A program made the translations under genes and the position numbers. A stretch of 64,000 bases of DNA. Source: an uncultured Oscillospiraceae bacterium (GTDB lineage Bacteria; Bacillota; Clostridia; Oscillospirales; Ruminococcaceae). The notes below the pieces were generated by a model. That model was not told where the DNA came from. It saw only the letters and a program-made list of their open reading frames with translations, and did no database searches. The stretch lies in contig CAJTTB010000007.1 in the NCBI GenBank assembly GCA_910579175.1, positions 1 to 64,000 of the forward strand. Reading direction: 5' to 3'. Below, in pieces: positions 59,703 to 64,000 of the stretch (within the stretch, counting starts at the first letter, position 1; every line of letters begins with the position of its first letter).

Positions 59703-60659
59703 ATGGGTACAAGTTTTTCCGTGCCTTTGAAAAAATTAGTAAAAGAACTTTCGTTAGAAGTTGTTTATATGTCAGAGCACAGCACAGAAAGAGTGATTGA
59801 AAGTACAGATGTAAATCGTCCAGGATTAAATTTGACAGGTTTCTTTCAGTATTTTGATTCTAAAAGAGTACAAATTATGGGACGTATGGAATTTGCGTAT
59901 TTGGAAACGTTGTTAGAAGAAGAACGAAAAAAACGAATTTTTGAAATGTTTGCGTTAAAATTTCCATGCGTGATTATTTCAAGAGGAATGGAGATATTTC
60001 CAGAGGTTTTAGAGGCAGCACAACAAAATGATATTGTGGTTTTGAGAACTTCAGAATCTACTTCTAGTATCCTTTCTAATGTGATAACCTTTTTAAATGT
60101 AGAATTGGCTCCTCGTATTACTCGTCATGGAGTATTGATTGAGATTTATGGTGAAGGAGTTTTACTATTAGGGGATAGCGGAGTTGGAAAAAGTGAAACT
60201 GCCATAGAACTGGTCAAAAGAGGACATCGTTTGGTAGCAGATGATGCAGTAGAGATTCGCAAGGTTTCCAATAAGAGCTTAGTGGGTTCTTCTCCTGAAA
60301 ATATTCGACATTTTTTAGAATTGCGTGGAATTGGTATTATCAATGCCAGACGCCTATTTGGTATGGGTTCTGTTAAGGTAACTGAAAAAATTGATATGAT
60401 TGTAAAGATGGAAGTGTGGGATCCTGAAAAGATTTATGATCGTATGGGTATGGAAAGTGAATATGCGACAATTTTAGGTATTAAAGTGCCATCTCATACC
60501 ATTCCAATTAAACCGGGAAGAAATACTGCGATTATTTTAGAGGTTGCAGCAATGAATAACCGCCAAAAGAAGATGGGTTATAATGCTGCCAAAGAATTAA
60601 TGCAAAATTTAGGAATGCCTGTTGAAACAACTGGCAGTACAAATTGGGATGTTTTTTAA
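59703..60659 (+). CDS. hprK: HPr kinase/phosphorylase
   Basis: The 318-residue protein is full-length HprK. It has an N-terminal domain with NRPGLNLTGFFQYFDSKRVQ, the P-loop LLGDSGVGKSETAIELVKRG (near residue 153), LVADDAVEIRK, and the family signature LELRGIGIINARRLFG. It phosphorylates and dephosphorylates Ser46 of HPr, setting carbon catabolite control. It has a TGGAGGA ribosome site. The PHP-domain gene begins 18 bases later. Confidence 0.97.
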   Translation: MGTSFSVPLKKLVKELSLEVVYMSEHSTERVIESTDVNRPGLNLTGFFQYFDSKRVQIMGRMEFAYLETLLEEERKKRIFEMFALKFPCVIISRGMEIFPEVLEAAQQNDIVVLRTSESTSSILSNVITFLNVELAPRITRHGVLIEIYGEGVLLLGDSGVGKSETAIELVKRGHRLVADDAVEIRKVSNKSLVGSSPENIRHFLELRGIGIINARRLFGMGSVKVTEKIDMIVKMEVWDPEKIYDRMGMESEYATILGIKVPSHTIPIKPGRNTAIILEVAAMNNRQKKMGYNAAKELMQNLGMPVETTGSTNWDVF

Positions 60660-60677
60660 TCAATGGGAGTGAATCAA

Positions 60678-61409
60678 TTGAATATCATTGCTGATACACA
60701 TACACATACAATTGCTTCTACACACGCGTACAGCACAATTTTAGAAAATGCAAAATTTGCATCTGAGCAGGGATTGAAGATATTGGGTATGACAGACCAT
60801 GCTCCAGGTTCACAAGATTCCCCACATTTGTGGCATTTTAATAACTTGGATTCCATTCCCGATGAGCTATATGGCGTGAGAATTCTGCGGGGTGCTGAGA
60901 TAAATATAATAGATTATCAAGGCAATGTGGATTTACCCGATTCGACTTTGAAAAAATTGGAGTGGGTAATAGCTTCTATGCATGGTATGACTATGCCAAC
61001 GGGAACCGTTGAGCAAATTACCTCTGCTTATATAGCAATTGCTCAAAATCCTTATGTAGATGTCATTGGTCACAGTGGTTCAGTAAATTATTTATATGAC
61101 TTTGAAACAGCGATAAAAGCATTCAAAGAGTATCATAAATTAGTGGAAATAAATCAGAATACCTTTAAAAATCGAAAATCATCCATTTCAAATTGTGTTG
61201 AAATTGCGAAGTTATGTAAAAAGTATCAAGTACCTGTAGTTGTAAATTCTGATGCACACTTTGCCTATCAAATTGGACAGGTCGACGATGCACTTGCCTT
61301 GTTAAAAGAAATTGATTTTCCAAAAGAATTGATTGTAAATTTAGATCTTCAATGCTTTACAGAGTATTTGTCCGATCATAAAAAGATTACTTTATCAGCA
61401 ATCGAATAA
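60678..61409 (+). CDS. PHP-domain phosphoesterase (YcdX-like)
   Basis: The ~243-residue protein has the PHP metal motifs in order: IADTHTHTIAS at the N-terminus, GMTDHAPGS, RGAEINIID, IASMHGMT, DVIGHSGSVN and NSDAHFAYQIG. It resembles the YcdX type of phosphatase. Its substrate is unknown. I prefer TTG 60678, seven bases after GGGAGTG; the ATG at 60663 has no ribosome site and lies three bases past the hprK stop. Co-transcription with hprK is likely. Confidence 0.88.
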   Translation: MNIIADTHTHTIASTHAYSTILENAKFASEQGLKILGMTDHAPGSQDSPHLWHFNNLDSIPDELYGVRILRGAEINIIDYQGNVDLPDSTLKKLEWVIASMHGMTMPTGTVEQITSAYIAIAQNPYVDVIGHSGSVNYLYDFETAIKAFKEYHKLVEINQNTFKNRKSSISNCVEIAKLCKKYQVPVVVNSDAHFAYQIGQVDDALALLKEIDFPKELIVNLDLQCFTEYLSDHKKITLSAIE

Positions 61410-61525
61410 CGAATAAAATGGTATATAGTTAGCCTACTATATACTATTTTTGTGAAGATTTCATTGGAAGATCACAGGACATAAAGTAGTGGATGACTTA
61501 CAGATATCAATAAAGGAGAATTCAA

Positions 61526-62179
61526 ATGAGAATGCGCAATAAACCTTGGGTAAAACCGGAATTGGAAAGTTCACCATTTTTTATAGATGACCCATTTCAA
61601 AAGGGAAATTGGCATGAGAAATATGCTAGAAAACAACCCCTTTACTTGGAACTGGGATGTGGAAAAGGGAATTTTATTGCAGAACATGCCGCAAAACATC
61701 CGGAAATTAATTATCTTGGGATTGATATGAAAAGTGTTGTACTAGCAACTGCTTGTCGCCATGTAAAGCGGGAATTTGAACAAGTTGGTAGAGAAATAGA
61801 TAATATTATTTTGACAGCTTATGATATTGAACGTATTTTAAATATTATGAATGAATCGGATGTTGTAGAACGTATTTATATTAATTTTTGTAATCCATGG
61901 CCAAAAGAACGTCATTTTAAAAAGAGATTGACTTATATAAGACAATTGCAACGCTATAAAGTATTTTTGTCAGAACATGCAGAGATTTATTTTAAAACAG
62001 ACGATAACGGCTTATTTGATGATACGTTAGAATATTTAAAACAAGCAGAATTTGATATTTTATTTCAGACAAGAGATTTACATAGTTTAAATGACCCTGA
62101 AAATGTACAGACAGAACATGAAAAAAAATTCACTGAGATGGGAATAAAAACGAAATTTTTAAAAGCAAGATTGAGATAA
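61526..62179 (+). CDS. trmB: tRNA (guanine-N7)-methyltransferase
   Basis: The 217-residue protein is TrmB, which uses SAM to methylate G46 of tRNA. Its marks are the SAM loop YLELGCGKGNFIAEHA (near residue 42), NYLGIDMKSVVL, the INFCNPWPKERHFKKRL catalytic segment (near residue 115) and EIYFKTDDNGLFD. AAAGGAG precedes the ATG at 61526. It stands alone, followed by a strong terminator. Confidence 0.96.
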   Translation: MRMRNKPWVKPELESSPFFIDDPFQKGNWHEKYARKQPLYLELGCGKGNFIAEHAAKHPEINYLGIDMKSVVLATACRHVKREFEQVGREIDNIILTAYDIERILNIMNESDVVERIYINFCNPWPKERHFKKRLTYIRQLQRYKVFLSEHAEIYFKTDDNGLFDDTLEYLKQAEFDILFQTRDLHSLNDPENVQTEHEKKFTEMGIKTKFLKARLR

Positions 62180-62242
62180 TAATCAGAAATCATTTTGTTT
62201 GCTCACTGTGAAAACCCATGATAAAAGATAATAAGATAAAAT

Positions 62243-62287
62243 AAAAAGAGTTATGTATGATGCAATTCATAATACATGACTCTTTTT
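62243..62287. terminator. Terminator after trmB
   Basis: AAAAAGAGTTATGTAT pairs, with one mismatch, with ATACATGACTCTTTTT. Confidence 0.88.
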
Positions 62288-62333
62288 CATATCTATTAAA
62301 AATATAATAAGAAGTTTGAAAGAGGTTTTACAG

Positions 62334-63623
62334 ATGATTACAAAGAGTTTAAGTTGTCAAAAGCAGTTAGGAACAGAACCATTCGAAAAGTCTAAAACAA
62401 AACGTATTTTATTGTTGGGAAATGCGCAATCGAGTATGCAGTTTGTTTTTTCAAAATTATCTGGGATAGAGCTATTCAAAGAAATGCCGTTTCAGTCTGG
62501 AAAAATAGTGATTCAAAAGGAATCTTTTGACTTTGTAATGCAAGAAAATCAAGTTTTGTTGGACGATACTTCTATAAAACTCTTACAAGAGGGAGCAGAA
62601 ATACTTATTTTGGTATTGGATACCACCCAACTGAAAACAGGCTTTGAATTGGCAATGGAATGTAAAAAATATAATATTCCTATTATTTATATATTTTCTT
62701 CGGTTTATCAGGCAAAACAAATGGGGATTGATTTTGACCTTAAAGCGATATCATCAATTTTACAAAGTAATGTTATCTTATTAGAGCAGGCAAATAGCTT
62801 GTTACTTTTAAGAAAACAATTGAAAAAAATACAAAAAGATGAAGGTCTAATATTACAACAGGATACAAAACAAATTTATCAGCAATTACTTTGTTGTGTG
62901 TTTCAGAGACAAGTAGGGCAAAAAAAATTAAAAAAAATTCGGTGGAATGCGAATTTATTCTGTAATAAATTAGAAAGCATATTAAGAGTTTATATCCTTA
63001 TAATCACATTTTTATGTTTATTAAAAGCAAGTATCAATGGAATTTTTGAACCTGTTGCAGAGATATTTATAAACTTTTTTCAAAATGGTATTTCAAAGAT
63101 TTTTTCAAATGGAGTTATCAAACAGTTACTAATAGGAGATTATGGGCTGCTTGTTACGCCATTTCGTTGGGGACTAGCTTTATGGGTACCGTTTTTATTT
63201 CTATTTTGCATGATAAAATATCTGTTGATTGAGATTGATATTTTAAAAATCTGCCAAAAGTTTAAAGACAGTAGGATATTTCTCTTATGGAATCAAAAAG
63301 AGATTCAGAAATTAAAGCGATATTCATCCTGTTTCTTTTTCTGTTGTTGTGAAATTTCCCTGTTGGTTATTTTAAAGATATTGTTTCCTTTATTGTTTGC
63401 GGGTTTGGGTTGTTGGATTTTTCATATTGCTATTTTGATATGCTGGATTGTCCTAAGTATTTTTGTGGGAAATATGAGCTTCTTAAAAAAACAGTTGCAA
63501 ATTATTCATTGGAATCAAATGTTTCGATTTTTAAAAAAAGAATTGCTTTATAGATTTATGCAGATTGAATTTATATTTTTGTTAATTTGCGTGCTAATGG
63601 CAGTAATTGGTTTATGGTCTTGA
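62334..63623 (+). CDS. Degenerate FeoB-like membrane protein
   Basis: The 429-residue protein has an N-terminal domain laid out like the FeoB G domain, but with every nucleotide motif lost. The P-loop position reads LLLGNAQSSMQFVFSKLSG, the G3 position is only LLDDTSI, and the G4 NxxD is replaced in IYIFSSVYQAKQMGIDFD. VLDTTQLKT mirrors FeoB VxDAxxLER. A helical linker and about seven membrane segments follow, with YGLLVTPFRWGLALWVPFLF matching the FeoB Gate start. It lacks roughly the last third of FeoB. ATG 62334 follows GAAAGAGG. Confidence 0.6.
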   Translation: MITKSLSCQKQLGTEPFEKSKTKRILLLGNAQSSMQFVFSKLSGIELFKEMPFQSGKIVIQKESFDFVMQENQVLLDDTSIKLLQEGAEILILVLDTTQLKTGFELAMECKKYNIPIIYIFSSVYQAKQMGIDFDLKAISSILQSNVILLEQANSLLLLRKQLKKIQKDEGLILQQDTKQIYQQLLCCVFQRQVGQKKLKKIRWNANLFCNKLESILRVYILIITFLCLLKASINGIFEPVAEIFINFFQNGISKIFSNGVIKQLLIGDYGLLVTPFRWGLALWVPFLFLFCMIKYLLIEIDILKICQKFKDSRIFLLWNQKEIQKLKRYSSCFFFCCCEISLLVILKILFPLLFAGLGCWIFHIAILICWIVLSIFVGNMSFLKKQLQIIHWNQMFRFLKKELLYRFMQIEFIFLLICVLMAVIGLWS

Positions 63624-63731
63624 TGAAATTCATCAAGACTTTATCATTGTTTAATTATAAAGAAACAATATATCTTTTCAATATATATAAATAAAACCAC
63701 ACAAAAAACACAATTAGGAAAAAACAAAAAA

Positions 63732-63759
63732 TCCGGAGCATTTCATACTCCGGACAATT
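63732..63759 (-). terminator. Terminator of the partial minus-strand gene
   Basis: TCCGGAG at 63732-63738 pairs with CTCCGGA at 63748-63754. On the minus strand a TTTTTTG run follows. Confidence 0.85.
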
Positions 63760-63767
63760 TAAAACAA

Positions 63768-64000
63768 TTATTCAATCACAAACTCAGGAAAGCCCATATA
63801 ACCTGGAGCGATTTCATATTTATCAAATACGATTACCGTTTTACCATTTTCATTGATGTAAAATCCCTGATCATCTCGAATGGATTTGAACTCCAAACCA
63901 GTTAAATCTTCTGGCACAAAATATGACTTATCTGATGATTCATCTTCCATCTGCTGCTGTATTTGCTGTTGAATAGATGTATTGGCTTTTTCTTTATAAT
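63768..64000 (-). CDS. C-terminal part of an RsiV/DUF3298-like protein, partial
   Basis: The frame stays open past the window edge, so only the last 77 or so residues are visible. They begin YKEKANTSIQQQIQQQ and end with FVPEDLTGLEFKSI, FYINENGKTVIVFDKYEIAP and GYMGFPEFVIE, the C-terminal pattern of DUF3298/RsiV-type extracytoplasmic proteins (anti-sigma factors or lysozyme-binding relatives). The N-terminal half, which would show a membrane anchor, is outside the window. Confidence 0.75.
   Translation of the reverse strand, partial: YKEKANTSIQQQIQQQMEDESSDKSYFVPEDLTGLEFKSIRDDQGFYINENGKTVIVFDKYEIAPGYMGFPEFVIE

Noticed and set aside
1..64000. tRNA, rRNA, insertion sequences, prophage or defence islands
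   Set aside because: I saw no cloverleaf with a tRNA pattern, no rRNA sequence, no transposase or integrase, and no phage structural gene. A tRNA could still be missed by eye.

Overview
The window is AT-rich, low-GC Firmicute chromosome. It looks like an endospore-forming anaerobic member of the Clostridia. Sporulation genes are scattered along it: ylbJ-like, yqfC, yqfD, ylmC/ymxH-like, yunB, tepA-ylzJ-spoIIIE and spoIIGA-sigE. Other clues are a tRNA-Trp T-box leader, a LexA/DinR-type SOS box, HPr kinase, rubredoxin, and start sites with strong AGGAGG-type ribosome sites and some TTG/GTG starts. I found no rRNA, tRNA, CRISPR array, transposase or prophage. A species cannot be named from this view.

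Layout. 1-4.5 kb: a truncated hairpin repeat, a DUF3795/TfoX-like pair and a heterodimeric ABC exporter with one degenerate ATP site, divergent from an AraC regulator (4.8 kb). 5.6-8.4 kb: an HD hydrolase, an unrecognised protein and peptidase T. 8.6-10.6 kb: a FIST-domain sensor with a membrane-free chemoreceptor. 10.9-16.8 kb: radC, an RluA-family pseudouridine synthase, phosphoglycerate mutase, ylbJ, yqfC and yqfD. 16.9-23.7 kb: the classical phoH-ybeY-dgkA-era-yqzL-recO block, mutS2 and ylmC. 23.9-29.2 kb: a signal-peptidase-like membrane protein, a lipoprotein glycosidase, an unknown protein and an ADA2-type adenosine deaminase. 29.3-37.8 kb: thioredoxin, a flavin reductase, yunB, tepA-ylzJ-ftsK, ygiQ, a ComEC-type hydrolase and a DUF3006 protein. 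38-41 kb: small unknowns, an Rrf2 regulator and cupin with a clear operator, hairpin repeats and a DUF1540 protein. 40.7-46.5 kb: the trp operon. 46.5-51.9 kb: tandem repeats, a phosphoesterase, a TPR protein, a flavodoxin-ferredoxin protein and a TetR/MFS pair. 52-57 kb: SOS-controlled uvrB-uvrA and rubredoxin. 57-59 kb: spoIIGA-sigE. 59-64 kb: a protein with 28 cysteines, hprK, a PHP phosphoesterase, trmB, a degenerate FeoB-like protein and the end of a RsiV/DUF3298-like gene.

Most interesting: the trp operon. It still has a Trp-specific T-box and long open frames, but trpC and most of trpF are missing. A frameshifted piece resembling the trpF 3' end lies just before trpB. TrpE, TrpG, TrpD and TrpA each lack residues that are normally invariant in their active sites; for example, the TrpG catalytic Cys is Gly. 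TrpB is canonical. I infer that the locus no longer makes tryptophan from chorismate and may serve indole salvage through TrpB. Two other apparent pseudoenzymes occur in the window: a FeoB-like protein without G1, G3 or G4 motifs, and a SipW-like protein without the Ser/Lys dyad. A family of intergenic elements with conserved outer stems and variable inner hairpins occurs at three places.
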